In this document: positions 24,853-34,086 of the stretch, piece by piece
Layout of the letters: every line of letters begins with the position of its first letter
Numbering within the stretch: the stretch's first letter is position 1
From: Microbacterium lacus
GTDB lineage: Bacteria > Actinomycetota > Actinomycetes > Actinomycetales > Microbacteriaceae
NCBI RefSeq assembly: GCF_002812805.1
Contig: NZ_NMUM01000005.1
Span: 124,001 to 188,000, forward strand
DNA length: 64,000 nt
Direction of reading: 5' to 3'
The notes under the pieces: model-generated
The model's database searches: none
The model's input: the letters and a program-made list of their open reading frames with translations, nothing else
What the model was told of the DNA's origin: nothing
Translations under genes and position numbers: made by a program

Positions 24853-27038
24853 GCCGCTGCCACCGCCAACGTGCCGCCGTTGGCTACGGTGACCTTGTAC
24901 CGGGTGCCGTCTGGGGACTTGAGCGTTATGCCGCCGCCTGTGCGAGTTGACTCGATGTCTCTGTCTCCCACCATGACCTGATTCACTGCGGACGTCTGCG
25001 AACTCGCGCCGAGGGCGACCGAGGACGCATGTCCAGCGTTCGCATCTCGTCCGACCGCGACGGTGTTGCTGGCGCCTACCACTGCGCCGTAGCCCACGCC
25101 GACGTATCCCTCAAGGAACGTTGCGGAGGGAACGCTGCGGTTCGCGAAATCTCCGATGAGCACGGCAAGTTGGTCCGTCTTCGGCGCATTCGCGGGGGTA
25201 AGCCCGTAGCCTGCCTGATGCCCAACAAACAGGCCATTGCCTGTCGTCATCTCAAGCGCGGAACTCGAACCGACTGCTGTGACTCGACCCGTCGTTGTCG
25301 CGAGCCCAGCCTGGTAGCCGATGAATGTTCCAGCGCCCGACGTGTTCGCGACACCCGCCCGATATCCGAGGCCAACCGCGTGGCCTGTCGAGGTGCTGCG
25401 GAGAGCTTCGTGTCCGACCGCGGTAACCCGTCCCGTGGTTGCGACCTGTGCCGCCTGATGCCCGAATGCCGTCACGCCAGTCCCGGTAGCCCGCTGTCCA
25501 GCTTGGTGGCCGAAGGCCGAGTAGATGGCCGCGGGGTCGGCGGCGTTACCGGCTTGATGTCCGAAGGCGCTGACCGTCCCGGTGACGTTTGTGTGGCCGG
25601 CGTAATAGCCGAACACAGCGATGGTCCCTGTCGTGTTGTCAGCACCAGCCTCGTCACCGTATGCGTCGATGTTCCCGGTGGTGTTCGACATGCCCGCTGC
25701 ATTGCCGTAGACGGTGGTGTGTCCGATGGTGTTCGACATTCCGGCCCACTTGCCGAACGCGGTCAACACGCCGTCCGTGTTGGCTTCCCCGGCCCGGTAA
25801 CCAACAGCCGTGACGTGCCCGGTGTCGGTGTTCTTCCCAGCCCGGTATCCGATCCCGATGTTCGATGACGGGGTGTTGTATGTACCCGTGGCAGTCTCGC
25901 GGAGTGCCTCGTACCCGATGCTGACGGGCGCGCCGACTGGCAGTTCGATACCGGCGTTCAGCTTGATCGGCTTAGTGAACTCGGTGCGGGAGTCGACCCG
26001 TGCAGGGGTGCTGACGAGTGGGCGCACGCTCACAGAATCGACCGAACCGTCGAACGCCAACGACGGGATGATCCGCAGAGCATCGGCTGAGGTCGCGGTG
26101 ATGTAACCGGTGAACGTGCCATTGCTCGCAGTCGGAAAGACGTAGCCGCCGCCGAAGTATAGGTAGGCGTCGCCTGCGGTTCTCCCTGAGATGGTGAATG
26201 TCACCGCGTAGGTGGTTTCGAGCGTGGCTGTGGCTGCGGCCTGAATCAGCGCCGCCTCCGATCCAGGCGTGTGCTTGACTGCTCCGCTGAGCCACGCCCA
26301 GTTCGTTCCTGCCCAACCGGTGAGGTCAGTCGAGAAGGATCCGTTCGCGATCAGTTCCGTCCCCAGCGTGCCACCTGCGTTCGGCACAGCAACATCCCCA
26401 ATAGTGCCGTTCAGGGCGGCCCTGGTCTTCGGTCCCGTGAGCACGAGATTCTCGACCGCATCATCTTGGAGGGCGACCGTATTCGCGGCATAGACCTGAG
26501 CCTGGTCACGAGCCGCCCGAGCCTCGTTGCGTGCGGTGACAGCGTCACCCTCGCTGGACTGCGCGGCGGCCGCGGACGAGCCGGCATTGAATGCGGACGT
26601 GCCAGCGGCGGTCCGGTCTTGGGCGGCGGCTGCGGCGTCGTCCGCGACCTGTGCGCGCAGCGTCTCGACCTGTCCGACTACCGCCTCCCACGCCGTGACT
26701 GTCTCGCCGGTGGCCTGGAACGTGTCCGGGTCGACAACGGCGAGGTCGCCGAAGTCAGCGTCAGCGGTGGGCATCTCGGTAAAGACCTCGAGCCCTGTGG
26801 CGATGCCGTCGATCTGGAGCGACCAGCGGAGGCAACAGCCGACGATCGGCTCGAGCTCGATGACCTGATCTTCGCCCGTCAAGGGCACCTTGATCGGGTC
26901 CGGGAACGTGACGATGTGGCCGTCGACCGACACGTACGGGCTTGAGCCTGCCCAGTAGTCGATGACCGCGGTTCCCTCGCCGGCTGGCCCGTGGGCACCC
27001 AACATCGTTCGGAATGCGGTGAGGTTGATGTTGACCAT
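24849..27038 (-). CDS. Tail fibre/appendage protein with GYxAG beta-helix repeats
   Basis: The 729-residue protein has a beta-rich N-terminus, an Ala-rich coiled coil (about 120-190), a jelly-roll-like part (about 220-350), and about 15 repeats of 16-19 residues (about 385-660) with the pattern V-x-A-x-G-x-x-A-G-x-x-x-x-T-T-G. Such repeats build trimeric beta-rolls like YadA heads and are common in phage fibres. The C-terminus ends in a short beta domain without the S74 protease. It most likely binds the host surface. Confidence 0.85.
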   Translation of the reverse strand: MVNINLTAFRTMLGAHGPAGEGTAVIDYWAGSSPYVSVDGHIVTFPDPIKVPLTGEDQVIELEPIVGCCLRWSLQIDGIATGLEVFTEMPTADADFGDLAVVDPDTFQATGETVTAWEAVVGQVETLRAQVADDAAAAAQDRTAAGTSAFNAGSSAAAAQSSEGDAVTARNEARAARDQAQVYAANTVALQDDAVENLVLTGPKTRAALNGTIGDVAVPNAGGTLGTELIANGSFSTDLTGWAGTNWAWLSGAVKHTPGSEAALIQAAATATLETTYAVTFTISGRTAGDAYLYFGGGYVFPTASNGTFTGYITATSADALRIIPSLAFDGSVDSVSVRPLVSTPARVDSRTEFTKPIKLNAGIELPVGAPVSIGYEALRETATGTYNTPSSNIGIGYRAGKNTDTGHVTAVGYRAGEANTDGVLTAFGKWAGMSNTIGHTTVYGNAAGMSNTTGNIDAYGDEAGADNTTGTIAVFGYYAGHTNVTGTVSAFGHQAGNAADPAAIYSAFGHQAGQRATGTGVTAFGHQAAQVATTGRVTAVGHEALRSTSTGHAVGLGYRAGVANTSGAGTFIGYQAGLATTTGRVTAVGSSSALEMTTGNGLFVGHQAGYGLTPANAPKTDQLAVLIGDFANRSVPSATFLEGYVGVGYGAVVGASNTVAVGRDANAGHASSVALGASSQTSAVNQVMVGDRDIESTRTGGGITLKSPDGTRYKVTVANGGTLAVAAA

Positions 27039-27050
27039 GACTCCCCCGCT

Positions 27051-27191
27051 CTACCGGCTACGTCCGCTAGACCGCGGCTGCGATCGTGCTGCGCGCGCGC
27101 GAGCGCGTTTGGCCGGCCCGGGCCGGTAAATGGACACAGATGTCTCGGGAACGTTTCGGAGAGAAACTCCGGAGACGCGGACTACAGCCAT
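27051..27191 (-). CDS. Small basic tail-operon protein
   Basis: The 46-residue protein starts after AAAAGGA. Its N-terminus MAVVRVSGVSLRNVP resembles the VRVxxVxL repeats of the next upstream protein. The C-terminus is Arg-rich (RARARAARSQPRSSGRSR). Function unknown; probably a structural add-on. Confidence 0.5.
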   Translation of the reverse strand: MAVVRVSGVSLRNVPETSVSIYRPGPAKRARARAARSQPRSSGRSR

Positions 27192-27205
27192 GAGGCGTCC
27201 TTTTC

Positions 27206-27685
27206 TTAGAGCTCGATGCGGGAACGACTGCCGACCCACGCACCCGATTGGTACTGCCAACGGATCTGCGGCAGCGTTGTGATCGTGACGGTGCGCTCGG
27301 GCGAGTTCACTCCCCCGACGGTGGCGATGATTCCGATGACGACGCTGCCGCCTACTGGTGGCATGCCGGAGGGTGCCCGCAGTGTCCGGGACGCACCGGT
27401 GCCAGTGAGAGTCACCGCGTTGCCCGACACGCGCCGCCACGTCCACGAATCGGGGTTACCCCCGCCTGTGAGGCTCGCGGTCAGCGTGACGACCGATTCG
27501 GGTTCAGCGGTGATCGCCGCGATCGGATTGACCGCGACGGCCGCGGTGCCCGTCAGCGCCACTTTCTCGACGCGGACTTTGACCGCAGCCGGCGCGAGGC
27601 CGGTGAGCGCGACTTTGCCGACGCGGACCGTCGTGAGCCCTGGCTGCTCCTGCAGCCCGACCCGGGCGACCCGTACGGCGGTCAT
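27206..27685 (-). CDS. Ig-like tail protein
   Basis: The 159-residue protein has three imperfect N-terminal VRVxxVxLxG repeats (about 4-48) and a C-terminal Ig/PKD-like beta sandwich (VNPIAAITAEPESVVTLTAS, SWTWRRVSG). Its start overlaps the preceding stop by one base. It is likely a minor virion decoration that aids adhesion. Confidence 0.65.
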   Translation of the reverse strand: MTAVRVARVGLQEQPGLTTVRVGKVALTGLAPAAVKVRVEKVALTGTAAVAVNPIAAITAEPESVVTLTASLTGGGNPDSWTWRRVSGNAVTLTGTGASRTLRAPSGMPPVGGSVVIGIIATVGGVNSPERTVTITTLPQIRWQYQSGAWVGSRSRIEL

Positions 27686-28965
27686 CAGCTAGTCGCTCCG
27701 ACTTCGACGTAGAGGTTCGCCCAATCACCGATCGCTGCCATAGCGGGGGACGACAGGTTGAACGTGTACTCGGTCACCACCGAGGTGATCGCCTGAGTCC
27801 AGGTCTGACGCACCGTCGACCCCTCGACGAGCCGGACAGTCACGTTCGCGGTACCCGAGTCGGTGGACAGTCGAACCGCGACCTGACCACTGGTCTTCGC
27901 CGCCGACGGGCTCAGCCGCCAGCGCCGCGCCGTCTCCACGCCCGTCACTGTCGGTGAGGCGACGTACGTCGCGTCGTTGGAGTCCGCGAGCGCTGCGCCC
28001 TCTGTGCTCGAGCCGCCCCCGATCGTCCAGCCGCTCGAGCCAGATCCGTTCACGGGCAGTGGCGCTATAGCCGTTCCGCCAGCAACCGGAACACGCACCT
28101 CGACGGTATCCGTTGCCGTTGCGCCTTCGCTGTCCGTCACGACGCACTGCAGGATGTAGAGGTTGCCTGCCGCGCCGGCGGTGAAGGACGCGCTGGACGT
28201 GCTGGCGCCGGTGAGAGTCGGGGCGCCACTCGTGGGGTAGACGAATGTCCAGGCGTACGACGAGATCGAACCGCCGCCGCCCGCTGTCGCGGTCAGGTTC
28301 ACGGTCGCCGCGGCCGCGACATTCTGTGCCGGGCCTGCATCCACGCTCGGCGGGATCGGCGGGCCGATCAGCGCAGCGGTATCGCTCACTGCGAAGTCGT
28401 CGCGACGCTCCCCGGTGAGGGTCTGTCCTGAGTGCCGACCGAAACGGATCTCGTCGACCGTCGCGGTTTCGACCGCGGAGGACTGGCTGATGTACGGCGT
28501 CGTGGAATCACCCTGGTAGATGCGGAGGTTGAGCGTCCCGCTTCCCCCGTACACCTCGACCCGGTAGTCCTGAGCAGCGACGAGTCCACCGGTGGTCTGA
28601 GACCAGGTGGCAGCAGAAGCGTTGCGAATTCGGACGAGCCCGCTCGTGTTGATCTCGATGCGGAAGACCTGGTTGCCGGCCGAGTCCCGAGCTTCGATGA
28701 GACCGATCGATCCGCCCGGGGCGCCGGACGCCCACCGGAATGCGTATCGAGCTGCCCACGTGCTGAGGTTTCCGAGGGCGAGCCACCGCGTGTAGTACGC
28801 AACGGCATCGTCCGGAACCGCGATGCGCGGCGACCTGGTTCCGGCAGCCTCGATGGTGTGCCCTGCAACGACGCTCGACCATGCGGCGTCGCCCGTGCCG
28901 ACGCTACCTGTGGTCAGCGCTCCCGCGCTGAGACCGTCTCCGGACCACTTTCTGATGATGCTCAT
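27685..28965 (-). CDS. Minor tail protein with LamG-like and PKD domains
   Basis: The 426-residue protein has a concanavalin-like beta sandwich (about 20-190, with YRVEVYGGSGTLNLRIYQGD), a PKD/Ig domain (about 205-290, SSYAWTFVYPTSGAPTLTGA) and a second carbohydrate-binding-like sandwich (about 300-426). The ATG at 28965 overlaps the GH16 stop (ATGA). These domains usually bind polysaccharide, so it may hold the virion to the envelope. Confidence 0.75.
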   Translation of the reverse strand: MSIIRKWSGDGLSAGALTTGSVGTGDAAWSSVVAGHTIEAAGTRSPRIAVPDDAVAYYTRWLALGNLSTWAARYAFRWASGAPGGSIGLIEARDSAGNQVFRIEINTSGLVRIRNASAATWSQTTGGLVAAQDYRVEVYGGSGTLNLRIYQGDSTTPYISQSSAVETATVDEIRFGRHSGQTLTGERRDDFAVSDTAALIGPPIPPSVDAGPAQNVAAAATVNLTATAGGGGSISSYAWTFVYPTSGAPTLTGASTSSASFTAGAAGNLYILQCVVTDSEGATATDTVEVRVPVAGGTAIAPLPVNGSGSSGWTIGGGSSTEGAALADSNDATYVASPTVTGVETARRWRLSPSAAKTSGQVAVRLSTDSGTANVTVRLVEGSTVRQTWTQAITSVVTEYTFNLSSPAMAAIGDWANLYVEVGATS

Positions 28966-29813
28966 TGCAGACTCCAATACCTGATGTAGTCGATGTCGAA
29001 AGACCGGGGCCAGATGGTTCCCTCGGGTGTCGGGTAGCCGATCCAGTTGGTGCCGATGAAGGTGTCGATCCGCATATTTCCCCCCGAGGGGAAGCCCGGC
29101 ATGAACGGCTCGAGTTCCGTCTCGTTGAGCGTCCACAGCGCACGGTCATCGAAGAGGAATGTGGCGCGAGTCGGAGTCCACTCGAACGCGAACTTGTGGA
29201 ACTTTCCGTCACCGGCGTTCGCGTTCGTGTAGATCCTCGACTGGTACGGGCTGCCGTTGGTCCGCACACCGGTCGTCCGGTAGAACGATGACGAGAATCG
29301 CCCCTGCCCCGTGGGATAGGACGAAGGGTGCTCGTTGGGCGTGCCCGCCGACTCCATGATGTCGATCTCGCCTTGGCCGGTCTGATCGCGAAGCCAGAAG
29401 GCCGGCCACATGCCGCGTGAGATGTTGTGCTCGATCGGGATCTTGGCGTACATCTCCCACCGCCCGAACCTGCGCCACCACTTGCCGATGGTGTCGATGT
29501 AGCCAGAGGTGTACTCGCGGCCGTTGTACGTTTCCAGCTTCGACATCAGCCGCACGCACGAGTTCTCGACAACGATGTTCCCGGTTCGCATCGTCTCGCG
29601 AGACTGAGCTTCCTGGTAGTTGTTCCGGATGTTCCAAACCGAACTGTTCAGCGACGTCCCCTCGAAATGGTCTTCCCAGGACGGGTACCCCCAGCCCTCG
29701 ACGAACCCGTCGCGCACAGTGCTCTGCGCCAAGAGGGGCTCACGCCCGGGCGCGAGCCACCTCTTGTTGGGCGCGTCGTACGCGTACCTGACGTTCGCGA
29801 GCGGCGTGCTCAC
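28962..29813 (-). CDS. Glycoside hydrolase family 16 tail enzyme
   Basis: The 283-residue protein is a GH16 beta-jelly roll. GEIDIMES carries nucleophile Glu149, Asp151 and acid/base Glu154. W-rich flanks (GMWPAFWLRD, FAFEWTP) line the cleft. GH16 enzymes cut beta-1,3 or beta-1,4 glucans and galactans. A signal peptide is absent, and the gene is coupled to its tail neighbours (GTGA overlap), so it is probably a virion depolymerase that clears host polysaccharide. Confidence 0.88.
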   Translation of the reverse strand: MSTPLANVRYAYDAPNKRWLAPGREPLLAQSTVRDGFVEGWGYPSWEDHFEGTSLNSSVWNIRNNYQEAQSRETMRTGNIVVENSCVRLMSKLETYNGREYTSGYIDTIGKWWRRFGRWEMYAKIPIEHNISRGMWPAFWLRDQTGQGEIDIMESAGTPNEHPSSYPTGQGRFSSSFYRTTGVRTNGSPYQSRIYTNANAGDGKFHKFAFEWTPTRATFLFDDRALWTLNETELEPFMPGFPSGGNMRIDTFIGTNWIGYPTPEGTIWPRSFDIDYIRYWSLQ

Positions 29814-30529
29814 GTGAGCGCCCGGTACTCGTAGTCAGCCATGATCTGATTCGCACCGTCGCCGAGATATGTCGGGATGCCGCCGGACACGTTGGCGGTC
29901 GTTGGCTGGACCGGGCCCTTGAACAACACGAGGCTCACACCGAATGGTTTCGTCGCGGGAAGGGCTGGGTACTGGCCCGAAGCGAAGCGAACGACTTTCA
30001 CCTCGGACGCGCCCCCGGTGCCTGTGCCTCCGCCAGTCTGCGCGGCCTGCCGGATCGCCTCTTGAACGTCGGTCGCTGTGAGATTGTCGACGGGTGTGAA
30101 CGCCACCGCCGATGCGCCGTGTCCGTGGTTTCCCGGTGCAGCGTCGGTCGGACCGGTGCCGAGCCTGAGGTCAGACGTGCCGTTCCCGGTTCCCGCGCCG
30201 ATCGCCTGCCGTGCCGCCTGCTGTGTCGTGGCTGTCAGCACGTTCCGGCCGACTGCGGTCGCGTCGTTGATGCCGGTGGCCGGGTGAGTGTGCATGGAGG
30301 GCGGGAACGCGTCGGGCCACGTTTGTGGGGCGTTTTCGATGCCGGAACCGGCAGTCGGTGCCGCCCAACCCGGGGTCTCCGGGCCGGTGAGCGTGTAGAC
30401 GTCTCCGACGTTTGCACCCTCGACGGATACGGGTGGGCCGGGAGGGCCCGGGGGGCCCGGGTTCGCCGATCCCGGCTCGCCCTTTTCCCCCTCGGGGCCT
30501 ATCAGGTTGCCGAGCCAAATCTTCGTCAT
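29810..30529 (-). CDS. Collagen-like tail fibre protein
   Basis: The 239-residue protein has a short collagen-like stretch (GPEGEKGEPG and PGPPGPPGPP, about 11-33), a helical centre, and a C-terminal beta domain. HTH, HG and GHG histidine motifs may bind ions. It should form a trimeric spacer in the tail. Start and stop overlap both neighbours. Confidence 0.75.
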   Translation of the reverse strand: MTKIWLGNLIGPEGEKGEPGSANPGPPGPPGPPVSVEGANVGDVYTLTGPETPGWAAPTAGSGIENAPQTWPDAFPPSMHTHPATGINDATAVGRNVLTATTQQAARQAIGAGTGNGTSDLRLGTGPTDAAPGNHGHGASAVAFTPVDNLTATDVQEAIRQAAQTGGGTGTGGASEVKVVRFASGQYPALPATKPFGVSLVLFKGPVQPTTANVSGGIPTYLGDGANQIMADYEYRALT

Positions 30530-30966
30530 GCGTCGTTCCTCCAGAGGTCTCCGCTTACTGAGTCGTAACCGAGGTCACCGATGAGCGCCTCCGGTGGGAA
30601 GTCCGCCTCGCCGGACAGATCCCAGGCGTAGTACCCCCACCCCAGCGCGATGCCCGCACGGTTCGAAAGCAGCTCTGAGTAGGTGATGTACTCCTGGTCG
30701 GGCACATAGACGCGGAACTTGATGGTCTGTTCCCCATCGAGCTCTTGCTCGAGCTGCAGGAAGACTCCCTCGGGAGTGGGTGGCAGATACCAGGGGGCGC
30801 CGTTCATCGTCGCTATCCCGTCCTTGACGAGAGCGGCCGCCCATGCCGTCGTGATGTGTCCTTGTGCGGTATCGAACGGACGAGACGCGGACACCCTCAC
30901 GAAGCCATTGGCGCGCTGACCACTCGAGTCGAGAATCGGCACCTGTTGGCTGATGGTAGGCATCAT
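30526..30966 (-). CDS. Minor tail protein of unknown fold
   Basis: The 146-residue protein has a Ser-rich N-terminus, two beta-rich parts, and GYYAWDLSG near the end. No domain is recognised. ATG 30966 follows AGGGGAG and overlaps the previous stop. Confidence 0.65.
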   Translation of the reverse strand: MMPTISQQVPILDSSGQRANGFVRVSASRPFDTAQGHITTAWAAALVKDGIATMNGAPWYLPPTPEGVFLQLEQELDGEQTIKFRVYVPDQEYITYSELLSNRAGIALGWGYYAWDLSGEADFPPEALIGDLGYDSVSGDLWRNDA

Positions 30967-32654
30967 GCTCCCCTGTTGGATTCGGCGATGCGCCCAGCGA
31001 GCGCTCGGAGTTTGTCCCGCAACCATGTGCGGTTGCTTGATGGGACGGGATAGCCGGAAGCGATCCGTTCCGGCGCACATTCGAGGGTCACCATCCCCGT
31101 CTTGGAGAACGCGACTCGGACGATTCGGACCCGGTAACGGCCTGCTGGGAGCCGTGCGGTCTTCGCGGTCCGGACCAGCGCGTAGTCGCCCGGCCAGTAC
31201 GTGCCGAGCTTGGGAACGCGGTCACGGCGGGCGACGATCTCGAACGTCTCGACGTGCCCGGAACCTCGGGCTACACCCTCATCCGCGTACGCCTGCAGTG
31301 TCGAAGCACGAAGCACACTGTTCCGCGACTCGACGGCCTCCAGCATCGGAAAGCCAGCGCTGAGCAGCGCGGTGCTCGAGGCGCGAGCCTCAAGCTGGAT
31401 CTCCTCCACAGCGAAGGGCACCTGTTCAGACCCGGTGGTGAACATCACGGAGTCGGCGCGGAACGTCTGCGCGGCGCCCGTGGCCTGTCCTTCGATGTAG
31501 AGCCTCGCCGACGTGGACCCCGCCGGGGCCGTGGCAAACAGGACGTGACGCGCCCAACCAACCGCCGGAGCGGAGGCCGCTCCTGAATAGACGTCGGCAA
31601 GTATTGTGCCGGCCGAGTCGGTGAAGCGCAGCATGAGTCGGGCATTGCGGGTCGCTCCCGCACCGATATCGGCGCTCACCGTGAGTTTGTCGCCGGCTTC
31701 GACGGTCGTGCCGCCTCCGCCGTCGAGGTACGAAGATCCCGCGCCAGCCGCGGACCATTGCGCGTACCTGGCGCCGTGTGTTCCGCCACTGAGAAACACC
31801 GGCTCGGAGGCGTTGCTTGCCGCGCGCCACGGCGACGGATCATCCTCGAAGGATGGGTCGCGTTGCAGGTTTCGGAGGGTGACTCCTTGCACGTATGAAT
31901 GACTCGCCAGTTCGCGCGCATCCCGGTCGATGTAGCGGAGTTTCGCGTGAGGCGTCGGCGCGGAAACGTCCCAGAGGTGGTCGTGGCCGCCCTGTGTGAG
32001 CTCCGGGTTCCCGGTGAGCAGATCCCAGCGCACATGTCGGCGATCTGTTCCCCATTTCGGACGCAGAGTGAAGTCCGGCCCGCCATCGACAGCAGCGATG
32101 TTTCGCATCGCATCGCCAACGAATGTGAGGTCCGTGCCGGGGTACTCACGCTCGTGGCTGCCAGAAAAGTCGGGCTCGAAGTCGATCGGGAGCCCTGCGC
32201 CCGGCCAGGAGATCGCCTGCTGAACCAGCCGTTTGAGGATGGTGCGGAGACTGAGCCCTACCCACTTTGATGTGACGTCCCGCGGCAACTGCCCCCCGGT
32301 GAGGACCGGCAGAACGGTGCGGTGATCGAAGTATGAGAGCAAGCCGTCAGCGTGAAGCGTAGACAGGAACGGCGGAGTGTTCGGGTCGCCCCATATCGGC
32401 CCACACTCGACGATCGTGTCGTTGACGACGAGGCCGAGGAAGTCACGTCCCGAGACGAGCTCGGTCGTGAGGTCGACAGCGGTTTTGGTGATTGGGTCGA
32501 TCTGAGGGGTGGTGACATTCGCCTCGATCGACCCAGCGTCGTTGAGGACAACCTCAACGGAGACCGTCCGAGGGACGAGCGCGCGCACGGTGATCTCACC
32601 GGCCGCGCGCCCGCCCCCGGCTACCAGCCGGCCGCCGATCAGGTAGGTCGCCAC
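30963..32654 (-). CDS. Minor tail protein (ReqiPepy6 Gp37-like)
   Basis: The 563-residue protein begins with a beta-rich tail hub half (about 1-250: VEVVLNDAGSIEANVTTP, VVNDTIVECGPI) and ends with another hub segment (about 470-560). Between them a carbohydrate-binding-like sandwich (about 270-430) is inserted. It matches the layout of siphovirus baseplate-hub proteins of the Gp37 type. Confidence 0.8.
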   Translation of the reverse strand: MATYLIGGRLVAGGGRAAGEITVRALVPRTVSVEVVLNDAGSIEANVTTPQIDPITKTAVDLTTELVSGRDFLGLVVNDTIVECGPIWGDPNTPPFLSTLHADGLLSYFDHRTVLPVLTGGQLPRDVTSKWVGLSLRTILKRLVQQAISWPGAGLPIDFEPDFSGSHEREYPGTDLTFVGDAMRNIAAVDGGPDFTLRPKWGTDRRHVRWDLLTGNPELTQGGHDHLWDVSAPTPHAKLRYIDRDARELASHSYVQGVTLRNLQRDPSFEDDPSPWRAASNASEPVFLSGGTHGARYAQWSAAGAGSSYLDGGGGTTVEAGDKLTVSADIGAGATRNARLMLRFTDSAGTILADVYSGAASAPAVGWARHVLFATAPAGSTSARLYIEGQATGAAQTFRADSVMFTTGSEQVPFAVEEIQLEARASSTALLSAGFPMLEAVESRNSVLRASTLQAYADEGVARGSGHVETFEIVARRDRVPKLGTYWPGDYALVRTAKTARLPAGRYRVRIVRVAFSKTGMVTLECAPERIASGYPVPSSNRTWLRDKLRALAGRIAESNRGA

Positions 32655-32660
32655 AGGCGA

Positions 32661-33038
32661 TCAGACCGCGGGGTGTTCGACGTAGGCGTTCGCCACGGGG
32701 AGGGACTTCGCGGTCTCATTCGGAATGATGACGACACCGATGCCAGCGAGAGCAGCGACGAAGACCTGCAGCCACTCAGCCGGACTGATCCCACCGGTCG
32801 CAAACGCCACGGCCGCGACGAGACCCGCGACGAGGAACGCGACAACGCCCTTGAAGTAGGCGAGTGCTCCGCCCGGCACGTTGGGTGCCCAGTAGACCCC
32901 GATCGCACCGATGACGATGATGCCGATGTTGAGTGCCTCTTCGAGCGTGACGATGCCATCCGAGACGGCGGCCGCGAGGATGCCGAACAGCGACGCAAGA
33001 ATATAGGCGATGCTCTTTCCGTACTGGCTGATGTTCAT
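32661..33038 (-). CDS. Phage holin
   Basis: The 125-residue protein has about four hydrophobic segments (residues about 10-28, 33-50, 62-83, 88-105), a short charged N-terminus and a soluble tail, as in actinophage holins. It would make the membrane holes through which the endolysin escapes. It is the last gene of the lysis cassette. Confidence 0.8.
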   Translation of the reverse strand: MNISQYGKSIAYILASLFGILAAAVSDGIVTLEEALNIGIIVIGAIGVYWAPNVPGGALAYFKGVVAFLVAGLVAAVAFATGGISPAEWLQVFVAALAGIGVVIIPNETAKSLPVANAYVEHPAV

Positions 33039-33047
33039 GGTGACCTC

Positions 33048-33458
33048 CTAGGTCTGATTGGGTTCGGTCTGCCATTCGTCCTCGAGGAGATGACCGAGGC
33101 CGAGTTTCGTGAGGATCTTCGCGGGCAGAAGGGGAAGGGGGCCGACTCGGCCGCGTTGGTCCCACGCCCACAGCTGCGTGAAGTGAGCACGTACGGCGTC
33201 GTGCATTTCGTGGGACTCGCGTTTCACCTCGATGAGTTCCTTGCGGATGGGGGCTACTTTCAGCTCGACTCGTTCGTCGATGTACTTCGAGAGTTCAGAT
33301 GCGTCGTCGAACCGGGCGGCGAGGTCGGCCTGCGCTGTCTGCGCGGTGGTGACGCTCCGTTCCGACCGGTTGCGGAGGATGCCGCCCACGAGCGTCGCGA
33401 CTGTCGCGATCACGCCTCCGATAAGCACGAACAGGCCGACGACGATCTCGGGAGTCAT
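33048..33458 (-). CDS. Membrane-anchored coiled-coil protein of the lysis cassette
   Basis: The 136-residue protein has an N-terminal membrane helix (IVVGLFVLIGGVIATVATLV), then a long charged helix (about 25-90). ATG 33458 overlaps the previous stop (ATGA). It resembles second holins or spanin-like partners; which one is not clear. Confidence 0.68.
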   Translation of the reverse strand: MTPEIVVGLFVLIGGVIATVATLVGGILRNRSERSVTTAQTAQADLAARFDDASELSKYIDERVELKVAPIRKELIEVKRESHEMHDAVRAHFTQLWAWDQRGRVGPLPLLPAKILTKLGLGHLLEDEWQTEPNQT

Positions 33459-33949
33459 GCAGTGCTCAATTCGGCGCGCCGAGGAAGACGCTTGAGGTGG
33501 CGGGTGACCTGCTCCTCTCCCAGAAGGCTGAGCCGAAACAGCGCCATCGGGAGCCCCCACGCGAGCATCGCAACGATGAACCAGGGCGGCGGTTCGTTTG
33601 GAGCGGGCGTGGAGTAGAACATGATCGCTGCGATGTATCCGACGACCAGGCCAACGAGGATGATCTTCCCTGCGATCTCCACGGCCCAGAGCTTCGGGAA
33701 TGCAACTCCGAACAAGCAGACCAGGGCGACTACCGAGTAGACGAGTCCGACCGTGTCGACGAGTTCAGGGCCCAGGAGCCGGTACAGCAGTCGGGAACCG
33801 AATACGAAGGCGAGGATTCCCGCGATGATGGCGATCACGTCGTAGATCGGGAGCCACACCCGTTTCAGGTTGCGGTACTTCTTCTCGTTCTCCGGGATCG
33901 CCGACGAGTGCCAGATCGAAGCGCGCCCAATTGCCCTCAGCAGGTTCAT
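33455..33949 (-). CDS. Four-helix membrane protein of the lysis cassette
   Basis: The 164-residue protein has four predicted membrane helices (about 34-52, 60-85, 92-112, 120-142). No family is recognised. ATG 33949 overlaps the preceding short gene. Position suggests a holin or antiholin. Confidence 0.65.
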   Translation of the reverse strand: MNLLRAIGRASIWHSSAIPENEKKYRNLKRVWLPIYDVIAIIAGILAFVFGSRLLYRLLGPELVDTVGLVYSVVALVCLFGVAFPKLWAVEIAGKIILVGLVVGYIAAIMFYSTPAPNEPPPWFIVAMLAWGLPMALFRLSLLGEEQVTRHLKRLPRRAELSTA

Positions 33950-34083
33950 CGCGCGCCGAGCGCGGGAAACACCGCGCTCAATTCCCAGGCGAGGAGAACG
34001 CACCCAACGACGAGCACGACAATCGGGGGCCACAACAGCGGGCGCCGGCGGGCGGGCGCGTGCTGGAAGTTTTTACGCACCAC
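33946..34083 (-). CDS. 45-residue single-pass membrane microprotein
   Basis: The GTG start lies after a GGAAG site just past the endolysin stop. The peptide has a basic N-terminus (RKNFQHAPARRRP) and one membrane helix (IVVLVVGCVLLAW). Its stop overlaps the next ATG (ATGA). It is probably part of the lysis cassette. Confidence 0.58.
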   Translation of the reverse strand: MVRKNFQHAPARRRPLLWPPIVVLVVGCVLLAWELSAVFPALGAR

Positions 34084-34086
34084 CGC

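Noticed and set aside
24849..26000. Repeated units in the tail-fibre gene as a possible CRISPR array
   Set aside because: The DNA units are diverged, have no spacers of even length, and are open in frame; they are protein repeats.
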